A stretch of DNA of 41,677 nucleotides from Sulfuricaulis sp. Its GTDB lineage: Bacteria; Pseudomonadota; Gammaproteobacteria; Acidiferrobacterales; Sulfurifustaceae. This document shows, piece after piece, positions 8,511 through 16,846 of this stretch; within the stretch, counting starts at the first letter, position 1, and every line of letters starts with the position of its first letter. The translations under genes were made by a program, and so were the position numbers. The stretch is from positions 1-41,677 of the forward strand of contig JAUSDQ010000291.1 of the NCBI GenBank assembly GCA_030650525.1, in the 5' to 3' direction. Below the pieces are notes generated by a model that saw nothing but the letters and a program-made list of their open reading frames with translations, was not told where the DNA came from and did no database searches.

Positions 8511-9406
8511 GGTTTAGGTCCTTCCTGGCCGGGCTCCGGTTCCGCCGGTTTTGTCTCCATGCGCTGGAAGCTGGCGCGCACGCTGGCCTCGGAGTCGATC
8601 AGGAATTGGCCCGAGACCACCACCGTGTCGCCTTGCTTCACGCCTGTTCGGATCTCGATCCAGTCTCCGGATTCCTCTCCGGCCTCGACCTCCACGGGCT
8701 GGAACCGCCCCGCGCCAAGCCCCAGCACCACGGCGGTACGGCGACCGGTGCGGATCAGCGCCTCGCGCGGCACCATGATTTTCTGGTTGTCGAGGGCGGC
8801 GCCCTTGATGACGACGTCGGCGAACAGGTTGGGTTTGAGCATGGCGCCGGGATTTTTGATCAGCACGCGCGCCTTGAGCGAGCGGGCACCGAAGTCGACG
8901 TCGGCGTTTACGCTTTCCACCACGCCGTCCCAGGTCCGGCCGGGGGCATCGGGGATGCGCACCACGGCCGGCAGGCCCGCCCGCACCCAGCCCGCGCCGC
9001 GCTCGAAAATGTCCACGAGCACATGCACACCCCGATTGTCGTGCAGCAGGTAGCCCTGGGCGACCAACTCCCGGGGCAGGCCGCCGCGTGTGACTTGATA
9101 GGTGCGCACGCCGAGACTGTTGACGATCTCCGCCCGCACCGTGACGATCTGCGCGCCGGACACGGCGGTTTCGCCTTTGTAGACCGGCACCAGATCCATG
9201 TCCATGAACGGCGACTTGCCGGGTTTGTCGCTGCGATAACCCGGGGTCATGGGATCGGTCCAGTAAAGCACCTTGCGCTCGGTGCTGGAGCCAGCCGGAC
9301 TTTCAGCGGGTTTCTTTCCGGCGGTGAACAGGCGCCATCCCTCGACGGCTGCGACCAGTACCAGAATGGCGCCGAGAATTACGATAACGAGATTTTTGTT
9401 TTTCAT
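8507..9406 (-). CDS. Short CusB-like periplasmic adaptor, lacking the hairpin region
   Basis: 299 residues, about 100 shorter than CusB. An N-terminal membrane anchor (residues 5-24) is followed by a heavy-metal-binding module at 48-77 (YWTDPM...KPGKSPFMDMDLVP). Next comes LGVRTYQVTRGGLPRELVAQG, the start of the adaptor core. The sequence then jumps at residues 118-128 to VHVLVDIFERGAGWVRAG, which normally lies after the lipoyl and alpha-helical hairpin domains. The beta-barrel and membrane-proximal parts follow normally. The frame is continuous, so this looks like an in-frame loss, not a sequencing break. It overlaps both neighbours by ATGA. The hairpin normally contacts the outer membrane factor, so how the complex assembles is unclear. 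Confidence 0.85.
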   Translation of the reverse strand: MKNKNLVIVILGAILVLVAAVEGWRLFTAGKKPAESPAGSSTERKVLYWTDPMTPGYRSDKPGKSPFMDMDLVPVYKGETAVSGAQIVTVRAEIVNSLGVRTYQVTRGGLPRELVAQGYLLHDNRGVHVLVDIFERGAGWVRAGLPAVVRIPDAPGRTWDGVVESVNADVDFGARSLKARVLIKNPGAMLKPNLFADVVIKGAALDNQKIMVPREALIRTGRRTAVVLGLGAGRFQPVEVEAGEESGDWIEIRTGVKQGDTVVVSGQFLIDSEASVRASFQRMETKPAEPEPGQEGPKP

Positions 9407-10644
9407 GGCTGCTCTCCGGTGAGGTACAGAAGTTCCGTCTGTGCCTTGGCGCGATCCACGCGCAGACGCAGGTATTCGATTTCGGTGTCGAGCGACTTCA
9501 TGAGCGCGTCGCGGTATTCTGACTGGTCGCGCGCAAAACCGGTCACGGTGACCTGGGCCTCGCGGCGCGTGGCGGGCAAGAGCCGCTCGGAAAATATTTG
9601 TTCACGCTCGGACAGGCCGTCGAGTTCGGCACGCAGCGAGCTGTCCATGGATTCGAGTTCGCGCCGCTTGTCGTCGAGCTCGAAGCGCGCGCCGGCTTCC
9701 ATCGTTTGTTTCTCGGCCAGCTTGCGGTCCTGGCGCTTGTCCCGGAACACGGGCAGGTCGAACGTTACCATGGCGCTCAGCAGGTCAGGCCGCTCGGTGC
9801 CGTCCGGCATTGGGCGCCTGAAACCGTAGGAAACGTCGAGCATCATGCCCGGCTTGTATTCCTGGCGCGCAATTTCGACTTCGACGCGGGCTTCGTCGAG
9901 CATGGTTCGGGTGGCGGTCCATTCGGGATGGCGGGTGTAATCGAATTCGACGGGCGCGACCGGCAGCGCCGGCAATTCGGCGGGCAAGTTACTGTAGGCA
10001 ATTTCGCCGATCCAGCGCGCCAGCTGCGCCTGCAGGCGCAGGATCTGCGCCCGGATCATGGGCGCGCGTTCGTCCAGACGCGCCAGTGCCTGGCGCGACC
10101 TCAGCACCGACTGCTGCGATTCTTGCGCCGCGCGATAGCGCGCCTCGGTTGCACCCAGCTGTTTGCGCGCCAGCCGCCGCGATTCGTCGAGTGTGCGTAG
10201 CGACTGTTCCTGGAAATAGAGTTCGAGCCAGGCCTGGCGCACCTGCCGCAACAGGTTGCGCTGCTCCATCAGCACCCGCGCCTGCTCGCGCGCCAGTTCC
10301 TTTTCCGCGCGCTCGGTCTTGAGCTTCAGCGTTTTGCCCGGCGGAAACGCCTGGCGCACGCCGACGACCGTCATGGTCATGTCTTCCTGATTGAGCCGGT
10401 AAGAGTCGGTGGGAACGTTGGCCAGGCCCAACGTCAGCTGCGGGTCGGGAAGCCGGCCTTCGTACACCGCCCGTTCGGCCGCGGCATCGGCGTTGCTGCG
10501 GTGATGTTGCAGCCAAGGTGCGTGTTCGAGCGCCAGCCGCTCGGCCTCGGCCAGCGTCAGTTCCGCCGCCGGTGTCTCGGGCATGGCGGCCAGAACAGCG
10601 AGTAAAATTCCCATGCAGCGGGATAAAACAGAATAAATGGACAT
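9403..10644 (-). CDS. TolC/CusC-family outer membrane efflux protein
   Basis: 413 residues with an N-terminal signal segment (residues 5-26, cleavage likely near AAELTL). The first repeat begins LTLAEAERLALEHAPWL, the standard opening of outer membrane efflux proteins, and long alpha-helical, charged stretches (KTERAEKELAREQARVLMEQ and similar) form the coiled tunnel. It would be the outer membrane channel of the RND pump. No lipobox cysteine is evident, unlike CusC itself. It overlaps the adaptor gene (ATGA) and lies 60 bases behind the small leader gene of the operon. Confidence 0.88.
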   Translation of the reverse strand: MSIYSVLSRCMGILLAVLAAMPETPAAELTLAEAERLALEHAPWLQHHRSNADAAAERAVYEGRLPDPQLTLGLANVPTDSYRLNQEDMTMTVVGVRQAFPPGKTLKLKTERAEKELAREQARVLMEQRNLLRQVRQAWLELYFQEQSLRTLDESRRLARKQLGATEARYRAAQESQQSVLRSRQALARLDERAPMIRAQILRLQAQLARWIGEIAYSNLPAELPALPVAPVEFDYTRHPEWTATRTMLDEARVEVEIARQEYKPGMMLDVSYGFRRPMPDGTERPDLLSAMVTFDLPVFRDKRQDRKLAEKQTMEAGARFELDDKRRELESMDSSLRAELDGLSEREQIFSERLLPATRREAQVTVTGFARDQSEYRDALMKSLDTEIEYLRLRVDRAKAQTELLYLTGEQP

Positions 10645-10704
10645 AAACCTCTCCTTGCAGTCGTGAATGATACGACAGGGCGCGCTGGCGCGCGCCGGAG
10701 AGAT

Positions 10705-11100
10705 CTAAATCAGCAAGGTAAGATACTGGATGTGGAGCGGCGGTGCCGGAATATCCGGCGCGAAGAAATCGTGCCGCGGGGGTGCGGTGTCAGCTGGAAC
10801 GGAAATGGCCATGGGCAGCACCGTGAGCACCACCGGTGTCACAGCCATGTCGCCTAACGCGGCGGCCAGCGGCGACTGGATATCAGGCAGCTGGCAGCTT
10901 ACCGCCGTGACCGGGCCGCAATCGTCGGCGTCCATGTTCACGACACCGCCATGCCTGGGGCAGTGTATCGGGGCATGGTCCATCTGGTGAGCCTGTGCCA
11001 TGACGCACGGTGCCGCCCCGGCAACCAGCCACAATGAAGCGAGCGTGGCCAGCAGGGCGCGGGCAATCGGTTTCAGTTTTCGGCGGAACCAGTGCATCAT
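10705..11100 (-). CDS. Small exported His/Met-containing protein heading the efflux operon
   Basis: 131 residues. A basic start and a hydrophobic stretch (residues 11-33, ALLATLASLWLVAGAAP) look like a signal peptide. A metal-binding-like cluster follows (HQMDHAPIHCPRHGG, then DDCGP and SCQLPD), and the protein ends in PPLHIQYLTLLI. Short proteins with this layout and a PPL-type ending are often found next to metal RND operons, some under the name DUF2946, but I cannot confirm membership here. It is the first gene of the operon on this strand and shares an 84-base promoter region with the divergent MOSC gene. A periplasmic metal-handling role is an inference. Confidence 0.65.
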   Translation of the reverse strand: MMHWFRRKLKPIARALLATLASLWLVAGAAPCVMAQAHQMDHAPIHCPRHGGVVNMDADDCGPVTAVSCQLPDIQSPLAAALGDMAVTPVVLTVLPMAISVPADTAPPRHDFFAPDIPAPPLHIQYLTLLI

Positions 11101-11184
11101 GGTTTATAGTCTAGCGCTTGAACGAGACGCCGTATATATCTTATGACCTGTCAGACGGATTAACTATCCCCGAACATAATTGAC

Positions 11185-11823
11185 ATGACTTTGATCTCCA
11201 TCAATGTAGGGCTTCCGCGTGAAATGACTCATGGCGGCCAAGCGATTAGGACAGGCATTTTCAAGGCGCCGGTGGCGGGGGCGGTGTTCCTGCACTGCTT
11301 AAACCTCGATGGCGACGGCCAGGCAGACTTGCGGGTGCATGGCGGGGCGGACAAGGCCGTGTACGTGTATCCGCATGAGCACTACGCCTTCTGGGCCGGG
11401 GAACTGGGGCGCGACGGTTTCCCTTACGGACAGTTCGGCGAGAATTTCACCGTCGAAGGCTTACTCGAAGAGGCAGTCAATATCGGCGATGTCTTTCGCA
11501 TCGGTGCGGCCCGCGTGCAAGTGACGCAGCCGCGCACGCCCTGCTTCAAGTTCGGCATCCGCATGGGCGATGAAAATTTCCCCGCGCGCTTCGCCGCGGC
11601 CAACCGCACCGGTTTTTATCTGCGCGTGTTGCAGGAGGGGAAGGTAGTCGCGGGAGACATCATCAAGCGGGTTGCGCATGACCCCCATTCCCTATGCGTG
11701 CGCGACGTGTTCCGCCTGCGGCACGCCGGCGGTACGCGTGCCGAATGCGAACGCGCCGTAAAACTTCCGGGGCTGTCACCGAGCTGGCGGGCGGTTTTTG
11801 AGAAGCAGTTAGCTGAAAGCTAA
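11185..11823 (+). CDS. yiiM: MOSC domain protein, YiiM family
   Basis: 212 residues, near the E. coli YiiM length of 224. It shows the MOSC fold sequence features: TGIFKAPV near the start, the LRVHGGADKAVYVYP segment, FGENFTVEGL, and the conserved cysteine in QPRTPCFKFGIRMG that in MOSC proteins is thought to hold the sulfur or molybdenum cofactor ligand. YiiM reduces N-hydroxylated bases such as 6-N-hydroxylaminopurine. The ATG at 11185 gives a family-like N-terminus (MTLISINVGLPREM); no strong ribosome binding site is visible. Confidence 0.9.
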   Translation: MTLISINVGLPREMTHGGQAIRTGIFKAPVAGAVFLHCLNLDGDGQADLRVHGGADKAVYVYPHEHYAFWAGELGRDGFPYGQFGENFTVEGLLEEAVNIGDVFRIGAARVQVTQPRTPCFKFGIRMGDENFPARFAAANRTGFYLRVLQEGKVVAGDIIKRVAHDPHSLCVRDVFRLRHAGGTRAECERAVKLPGLSPSWRAVFEKQLAES

Positions 11824-11844
11824 GGAAGGTGTGTTGCGCATACC

Positions 11845-12243
11845 TTAACGTGCCCATATGCGTAGCCCAAGACGACGTTTTAGTGCAACGTTGCCATAGT
11901 TTGCGCCCGGCGCAGATTTTACTTCTGTGTATTCCGCTTCTACGTCCGACTTCTGCTTCCATTCCCACTGACTTAATGAGCCTGTCTTATCGCAGTTTCC
12001 CCAGGCATTAATGAAGTCATCACCGTTAGTGACGATTAGGAAATCGACATCTGGACGATGCAGCTCGCGGTGTTTCCTAATACAAGCGAGCGCTCTCTTG
12101 TTCCCGAATGCTAGAAGATCCCAATCCGATGTTTCTCGTGCAGTATTGTTGGCACGAGATCCAATCAGCCACACGGAGCTGAACTCAGGGCAGACTTCAG
12201 CTATTCGCCGCACAAATCCTTCGATGTCTGTGCCCATTTGCAT
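11845..12243 (-). CDS. Minimal nucleotidyltransferase domain protein
   Basis: 132 residues from the ATG at 12243 (a TTG two codons upstream is possible). The motif GSRANNTARETSDWDL matches the GSx(n)DxD signature of the polymerase-beta-like minimal nucleotidyltransferases, and the later VDFLIV supplies a third acidic residue. Such proteins often serve as antitoxins that modify a HEPN toxin, but no HEPN gene is adjacent; instead a small membrane protein lies 15 bases upstream. The gene is convergent with yiiM, 21 bases apart. Whether it still has a partner is unknown. Confidence 0.75.
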   Translation of the reverse strand: MQMGTDIEGFVRRIAEVCPEFSSVWLIGSRANNTARETSDWDLLAFGNKRALACIRKHRELHRPDVDFLIVTNGDDFINAWGNCDKTGSLSQWEWKQKSDVEAEYTEVKSAPGANYGNVALKRRLGLRIWAR

Positions 12244-12258
12244 GAACAAAGGAAAGTT

Positions 12259-12486
12259 TTATGCTTTCCTGCCGTATTCAACTGATGATTCTTCTTTCGA
12301 ATATTTTCTAATAATATTTTTGTAAACTTTTACTCCAATATAGATTGAAAAAATCAATACAAAAATATTACCCGCTGATTCCATATTTCTTGCTAGCCGT
12401 GGATTAGGAGAAAGGTCGAATACTGTAACAATCACACCACCAATAAACGGGCCAAGAAATATCAAAACTTTCCCAATTGCTCCCAT
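12259..12486 (-). CDS. Small hypothetical membrane protein
   Basis: 75 residues with two likely membrane helices (residues 5-24 and 40-57) and a charged C-terminus (RKYSKEESSVEYGRKA). No family is recognised. The base composition is clearly more AT-rich than the surroundings, which suggests recent acquisition. It lies 15 bases upstream of the nucleotidyltransferase gene on the same strand, and the junction contains a GGAAAG/CTTTCC hairpin (12251-12269). Confidence 0.5.
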   Translation of the reverse strand: MGAIGKVLIFLGPFIGGVIVTVFDLSPNPRLARNMESAGNIFVLIFSIYIGVKVYKNIIRKYSKEESSVEYGRKA

Positions 12487-12587
12487 TGCAAGTAAGACAA
12501 CAATAACCCCAATGATTTATCTAAATACCTTGTTCATCGATCGAAGCGGCCTTATTGAGGGTAACGGAGCTAGCTTTTTTAAGAACT

Positions 12588-12668
12588 GTAGGGCGCAATA
12601 AGCGCAGCGCATTGCGCCGGATGGACTTCACATTCGGCGCATTACGGCTATCGCTTAATGCGCCCTAC
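12588..12668. repeat. REP-like palindromic element
   Basis: The 81-base element is bounded by GTAGGGCGCAATAAGCG on the left and its reverse complement, with one mismatch, on the right. Inside are further GCGCATTGCGCC-type palindromes. Such GTAGGGCGCA elements are common non-coding repeats in proteobacteria. It occupies the gap between the AT-rich membrane gene and the DUF2442 gene. Confidence 0.85.
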
Positions 12669-12741
12669 GGGCAGCGTCTCTTACAAATTGTGCGTTCGTG
12701 GTTCGATGGGTTTACCACAAACGGGTTTGATCGGAGATTTC

Positions 12742-13044
12742 TTAACGTTTAGTGCGCTGGCTCAGCCATTTCTTGAACGAAGTCTGACTCTCGCCGGATT
12801 GCTTGCCGGCCAGCAGATTTTCGACGCTGATATCTTCGTCGAGATCATGCCAGTGGATGCCGGAACCGTGGCCGATCAGTTTCCAGTTCTTTCGTTCCTC
12901 AGGCGTGGCATGCAGTAGGCGTGGAAACCACGCCACGGGGACGGAGATCGTCCGGCCATCGCTCAGGTCAACCGTTAAAGTGTCCTCGGTGATCATGATA
13001 TTCATCGCGTTGGGAACGTCTATTTTAGCGGCCGAAGTAGTCAT
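12742..13044 (-). CDS. DUF2442 protein
   Basis: 100 residues. The core LTVDLSDGRTISVPVAWFPRLLHATPEERKNWKLIG and GIHWHDLDEDISVENLL match the DUF2442 family. Genes of this family are frequently paired with DUF4160, which is exactly the upstream neighbour here (22-base gap, same strand). A toxin-antitoxin role has been suggested for such pairs but the function is not established. Confidence 0.85.
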   Translation of the reverse strand: MTTSAAKIDVPNAMNIMITEDTLTVDLSDGRTISVPVAWFPRLLHATPEERKNWKLIGHGSGIHWHDLDEDISVENLLAGKQSGESQTSFKKWLSQRTKR

Positions 13045-13066
13045 TCCATGCCTCTATCAAGTGCGA

Positions 13067-13261
13067 CTAATGTTCGACGATAATTTTCAAAATACGATTG
13101 ATCTCGCTGCGATTGAACCCACCGCTGTTCTGAAGCCGCACCGGGCTGAGCCAAAACTTGGCGATCTTGTCATCCCGCTCCACGTGGGTATGCTGAGGCT
13201 CATTTCGATCTCCCGCGTAGAAGAAGAACCTGTACGGCCCAGATCGCAATACGGTAGGCAT
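13067..13261 (-). CDS. DUF4160 protein
   Basis: 64 residues with the family pattern PTVLRSGPYRFFFYAGDRNE followed by PQHTHVERDDKIAKFWL, then a short C-terminal helix. DUF4160 proteins are small and often encoded directly before DUF2442, as here. The ATG at 13261 gives the usual N-terminus. Function is unknown; a role as partner of the DUF2442 protein is inferred from the repeated pairing. Confidence 0.85.
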   Translation of the reverse strand: MPTVLRSGPYRFFFYAGDRNEPQHTHVERDDKIAKFWLSPVRLQNSGGFNRSEINRILKIIVEH

Positions 13262-13341
13262 TATGCCTGTTTGCTTCCTTGTCCATGCGAATCTCGACTA
13301 GCGATATGACTTGAAGGCCTAACAGTGAAAAGCACACGCAC

Positions 13342-13560
13342 TCAAGCCGCTTCGAGAGAGCGGGTAGTGTGCTCAAGCACGGCACGGACTTGCGCGAGCG
13401 TGACGCCGGGGAACCAGGTGATAAAGTCCGAGACTTGGGCCCCATCTTCGAGGGGCTGGAATAGGGCCGTGACAGGAACGCGGGTGCCGCGAAAAACCCA
13501 AGCGCCACTCATGCGCTCGGGGTCGCGTTCCACGGCTGGGCAAGAAGACCAATCAATCAT
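13342..13560 (-). CDS. DUF433 family protein (antitoxin-like)
   Basis: 72 residues. It shows the DUF433 pattern: ERDPERMSGAWVFRGTRVPVTALFQPLEDG, then DFITWFPGVTLAQVRAVLEH, a winged-helix-like DNA-binding fold. Members usually precede a PIN-like DUF5615 toxin gene. No such gene follows: the next frame downstream, 80 bases away, is DUF4160. It is therefore an orphan or an alternative partner. Confidence 0.85.
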   Translation of the reverse strand: MIDWSSCPAVERDPERMSGAWVFRGTRVPVTALFQPLEDGAQVSDFITWFPGVTLAQVRAVLEHTTRSLEAA

Positions 13561-13633
13561 GCAGTAATTGTAGACCTGGCACAGAGGTGATGCAATTTTT
13601 GCAATCTGGTATCGGGTAGGCAGTACCCATCTA

Positions 13634-15043
13634 TTAAAAGGGCAACGCGATGCCTGGTCGGACAGCCAGCATGAGTTCCCGGAAACGTTTCTGAATTCTT
13701 TCCAATGCTTCCTTGCTGTCCCCCTCGAAGCGGAACACCAGCACCGGCGTGGTGTTGGAGGCGCGCACCAGACCGAAACCGTCGGGAAAATCCGCGCGCA
13801 GGCCGTCGATGGTGGTGAGTTTCGCGTCCGGGAAATGGGCGCGTTGGACCAATTCCTTGATAACGGTGAAATGTTCGCCTTCGGGAAACTTGAGATTCAA
13901 TTCCGGAGTATTCACCGTGTTCGGCAGCGCGGCAAAGATTTCCTGCGTCGGACGTGGGTCGCGTGACAGTAATTCAAGCAGCCGCGCGGCGGTGTACAGA
14001 CCGTCGTCGAAACCGTACCAGCGTTCCTTGAAGAAGATATGACCGCTCATTTCGCCTGCCAGCAGCGCGCCGGATTCCTTGAGCTTGGCCTTGATGAACG
14101 AATGACCCGTTTTCCACATGGTGGCCTTGCCGCCGCTCTTCCGAATCTCGGCGTCGAGCGTGCGCGAGCATTTGACGTCGTAGATGATCTCGCCGCCCGG
14201 ATGCCGCGACAGCACGTCGCGTGCGTACAGGATCATCTGACGATCGGCCCAGATCACGTGGCCGTCCGGCGCGATGACGCCGAGGCGGTCGCCGTCGCCG
14301 TCGAAGGCCAGGCCCACGTCGTAACCGCCCTTTTTGATTTCGGCGATCAGGTCTTCGAGATTTTCCGGCTTGCTCGGATCGGGATGGTGATTGGGGAAAG
14401 TGCCGTCAATCCGGCAGAACAGTTCGGTGACCTGGCAGCCCAGTTGTTTGAACAATTGCGGTGCCAGTTCGCCGGCTACGCCGTTGCCGCAATCGACCGC
14501 CACGCGCATGGGGCGCGCGAGCTTCACGTCACCGATTACACGGTTGAGATAAGCCGAACGTACATCAGCCTGTGAGATCTTTCCCTGACCGGTGACCAGG
14601 TCGTTAGCAAGCATCCGGGTACGCAGCTTCTGGATCGAGTCGCCCGCGAGGGTGACGCCGCCGATGACCATCTTGAGCCCGTTGTAATCGGGCGGATTGT
14701 GGCTGCCGGTGACGGCCACGCCCGACCCGGCGCCCAGGTGCTGGATGGCAAAATACACCACCGGGGTCGGTACCATGCCGATATCCACCACGTCGCAGCC
14801 GCTTTTCGCGAGCCCGCGCGCGAGCGCTTTGGCAAGATCCGGACCCGAAAGCCGTCCATCGCGACCGATGACAAACTGTTTTTGATTTTGGGCGCGCGCT
14901 TCACTGCCCAGGGCCTGACCTATCCGTTCGACGATTTCCGCGGTGAGCGTTTTGCCCACAATGCCGCGGATGTCATAGGCCTTGAAGATTTCCGGGGGAA
15001 GGGAGTGCGCCGCTGCGGCGGCCGCGGAGTCGGATTTCGGCAT
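13634..15043 (-). CDS. algC: Phosphomannomutase/phosphoglucomutase (AlgC/ManB type)
   Basis: 469 residues, the size of the bifunctional AlgC core that interconverts hexose 6- and 1-phosphates for exopolysaccharide and LPS precursors. Four signatures are visible: the phosphoserine loop VTGSHNPPDYNG, the metal loop AFDGDGDRLG, the sugar-binding loop GEMSGHIFF and the phosphate-binding loop RASNTTPVLVFRFE. The N-terminus carries an alanine-rich lead before PPEIFKAYDIRGIVG. The gene lies downstream of a diguanylate cyclase gene and near dut-coaBC, similar to the coaC-dut-algC order of Pseudomonas. Confidence 0.93.
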   Translation of the reverse strand: MPKSDSAAAAAAHSLPPEIFKAYDIRGIVGKTLTAEIVERIGQALGSEARAQNQKQFVIGRDGRLSGPDLAKALARGLAKSGCDVVDIGMVPTPVVYFAIQHLGAGSGVAVTGSHNPPDYNGLKMVIGGVTLAGDSIQKLRTRMLANDLVTGQGKISQADVRSAYLNRVIGDVKLARPMRVAVDCGNGVAGELAPQLFKQLGCQVTELFCRIDGTFPNHHPDPSKPENLEDLIAEIKKGGYDVGLAFDGDGDRLGVIAPDGHVIWADRQMILYARDVLSRHPGGEIIYDVKCSRTLDAEIRKSGGKATMWKTGHSFIKAKLKESGALLAGEMSGHIFFKERWYGFDDGLYTAARLLELLSRDPRPTQEIFAALPNTVNTPELNLKFPEGEHFTVIKELVQRAHFPDAKLTTIDGLRADFPDGFGLVRASNTTPVLVFRFEGDSKEALERIQKRFRELMLAVRPGIALPF

Positions 15044-15155
15044 GATGGTTTGTCTTTAAATTAGGATAATACTGAGGGTCGAGTTTACCGTATCCCGACG
15101 TTACGGGCGAGGGCGATACTTTGTTTCCGGGAGTGCAGTAGGAGCAGGGCGCGAT

Positions 15156-16676
15156 TCAGCCCACCAAAATCTTCTTTTTTTCCGGTGGACCGCTGGCCGG
15201 ATCGTAAACTTTCGTGATGTTGCGGCCGCCTTCTTTTGCCTGCAGCAGCGCCTGGTCGGCGCGCCATAACACATCATCCGGTTTGGTGTCCTTGTCATGC
15301 ATGGAGCTTAAGCCGCCCGTCCAGCGTAGCCGATGCACGACACCCTTGGTAAGCGGAATCTCGCGCGGTAGCTGCTTGCGCAGGCGCTCGACCAGTGCGG
15401 TCGCCTTGGTCAGAGGCGCGTAGGAATAAATGATGCAGAACTCATCGCCGCCGAGACGCACGAGCACGTCGGTCTGACGTACTACCTTGCGCAAGGCATT
15501 GGCGAAACCGACGATGAGCGCGTCGCCGGCGTCGTGGCCATGGACGTCATTGACCTTCTTGAAATGATCCATGTCGATCATCAGCACGGACGATGGACCG
15601 TTGGCCTTGGATGACTCGAACAACTCCTTGAGCCGCTCTTCGAAATGCCGGCGGTTGCCAAGTTGGGAGAGGTGGTCCATGAGTCCCATGTCTTTCAGCT
15701 TTTTCTTTTCCTTGACAAGTTTTTGCCCGCGGTCGCGGAGGTAATCGAATATTTCCAAAAATTCCCGCAGCGCCATCGGGTAGTCCACGCGCACGCTTCC
15801 TTCACGCAGGTCGCGGAACATGCGGATCAGCGAACGAATATCATGCCGTATGGCATTGAGGGTGCGGCGGTAAAGGCGAAACAACACGATGATCATTATC
15901 GTGAAGGCCAGCAGGATCAAGGCAGCGTAGTAGATTCTATTCCCGCGCAGGATCACGGGCGGCGTTTCTCCGGATTGGTATGTCAGTGTCCAGTTGTTGT
16001 TACCCAGGGCGCTCGTGACGCCGGCGGTATCGGCGCTTGCTGCCTCACCGACTTCCACCACCGTTTGCGCCGGCTTTTCCGCCACCGCTTGGCGCAGTTG
16101 CATATGCCCGCCCGGCGGTAGCGTTTGCTGGATGACGGTCCGCAGCGGTTCTAGAGAGAATTTCACCAGCAGATACCCGACCGGTTTTTGGCTTTCATCC
16201 CGCACCGTTGTCGCCATGTCGTAATGTTCCGCCGGTGCGCCGATTTCATGAAACTCCGGCGCCGGCGGCATGCCGGCGGTGGCGGGGCCCCGGATGAAAT
16301 CAAGGCAGGTGGGATCAAGCGTCTCGGCGGATGACAGGTCGCCGGCGCTGTTGCGCGCCAGCAGGTAGACCATGACGGCCCCCGGAAGCATGGATCGCAA
16401 TTCATCCTGCTTACGCTCCCGCTCCGTCGGTGTGCCGCGTTGCAGCAGGCTCACGACGTCTGGCTGGCGGGCCATGACTTCGAGTGTCTTTTTGTGTTCG
16501 CTAAGCTGATCGTTAATATGGTCTGCGGCCACGCGCGATGTTTGCGCCGCGCTTTCCTGATACGACGACAGCAGGATGTCGTCCACGAGCAAATAGCCGG
16601 CATAACCCGCCCCGCCGATGCACAGGAGCAGAATCAGCAAGACTTGCAGGTAAATGCGTGTCAGCGACTGGGTCAT
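15156..16676 (-). CDS. Membrane-bound diguanylate cyclase with extracytoplasmic sensor
   Basis: 506 residues. Membrane helices near residues 10-30 and 245-267 flank a periplasmic sensor of about 215 residues that contains LPGAVMVYLLARNSAG and VGYLLVKFSLEPL, a Cache-like layout. A linker with a coiled-coil-like EKKKLKDMG leads into a GGDEF domain: RLGGDEF with GGDEF at 409-413, and an RxxD inhibitory site (RQTD) five residues before. It should make cyclic-di-GMP. It sits between dut and algC, which suggests a link to exopolysaccharide control. The sensor resembles, from memory, the membrane N-terminal extension of long AlgC proteins. Confidence 0.88.
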   Translation of the reverse strand: MTQSLTRIYLQVLLILLLCIGGAGYAGYLLVDDILLSSYQESAAQTSRVAADHINDQLSEHKKTLEVMARQPDVVSLLQRGTPTERERKQDELRSMLPGAVMVYLLARNSAGDLSSAETLDPTCLDFIRGPATAGMPPAPEFHEIGAPAEHYDMATTVRDESQKPVGYLLVKFSLEPLRTVIQQTLPPGGHMQLRQAVAEKPAQTVVEVGEAASADTAGVTSALGNNNWTLTYQSGETPPVILRGNRIYYAALILLAFTIMIIVLFRLYRRTLNAIRHDIRSLIRMFRDLREGSVRVDYPMALREFLEIFDYLRDRGQKLVKEKKKLKDMGLMDHLSQLGNRRHFEERLKELFESSKANGPSSVLMIDMDHFKKVNDVHGHDAGDALIVGFANALRKVVRQTDVLVRLGGDEFCIIYSYAPLTKATALVERLRKQLPREIPLTKGVVHRLRWTGGLSSMHDKDTKPDDVLWRADQALLQAKEGGRNITKVYDPASGPPEKKKILVG

Positions 16677-16846
16677 GGGTGCTATCGGTCGGTCGGTGTC
16701 GCGGACATCAATCCCGCGGCAAAAATGAACGGAAAAACGCTTTCCATACCATAAACATAGGAGACTCCGCCGCGGGGAGCCAGCGCCAGGGGGCTGCTTC
16801 CGACCCGTGGCAGAAAATGGATGATAGCTGCCGATCGGGGGACCGG

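Noticed and set aside
8606-9829. A 407-codon + strand frame opposite the adaptor and outer membrane genes
   Set aside because: It is antisense to two conserved genes and spans their boundary; composition is that of a shadow frame.
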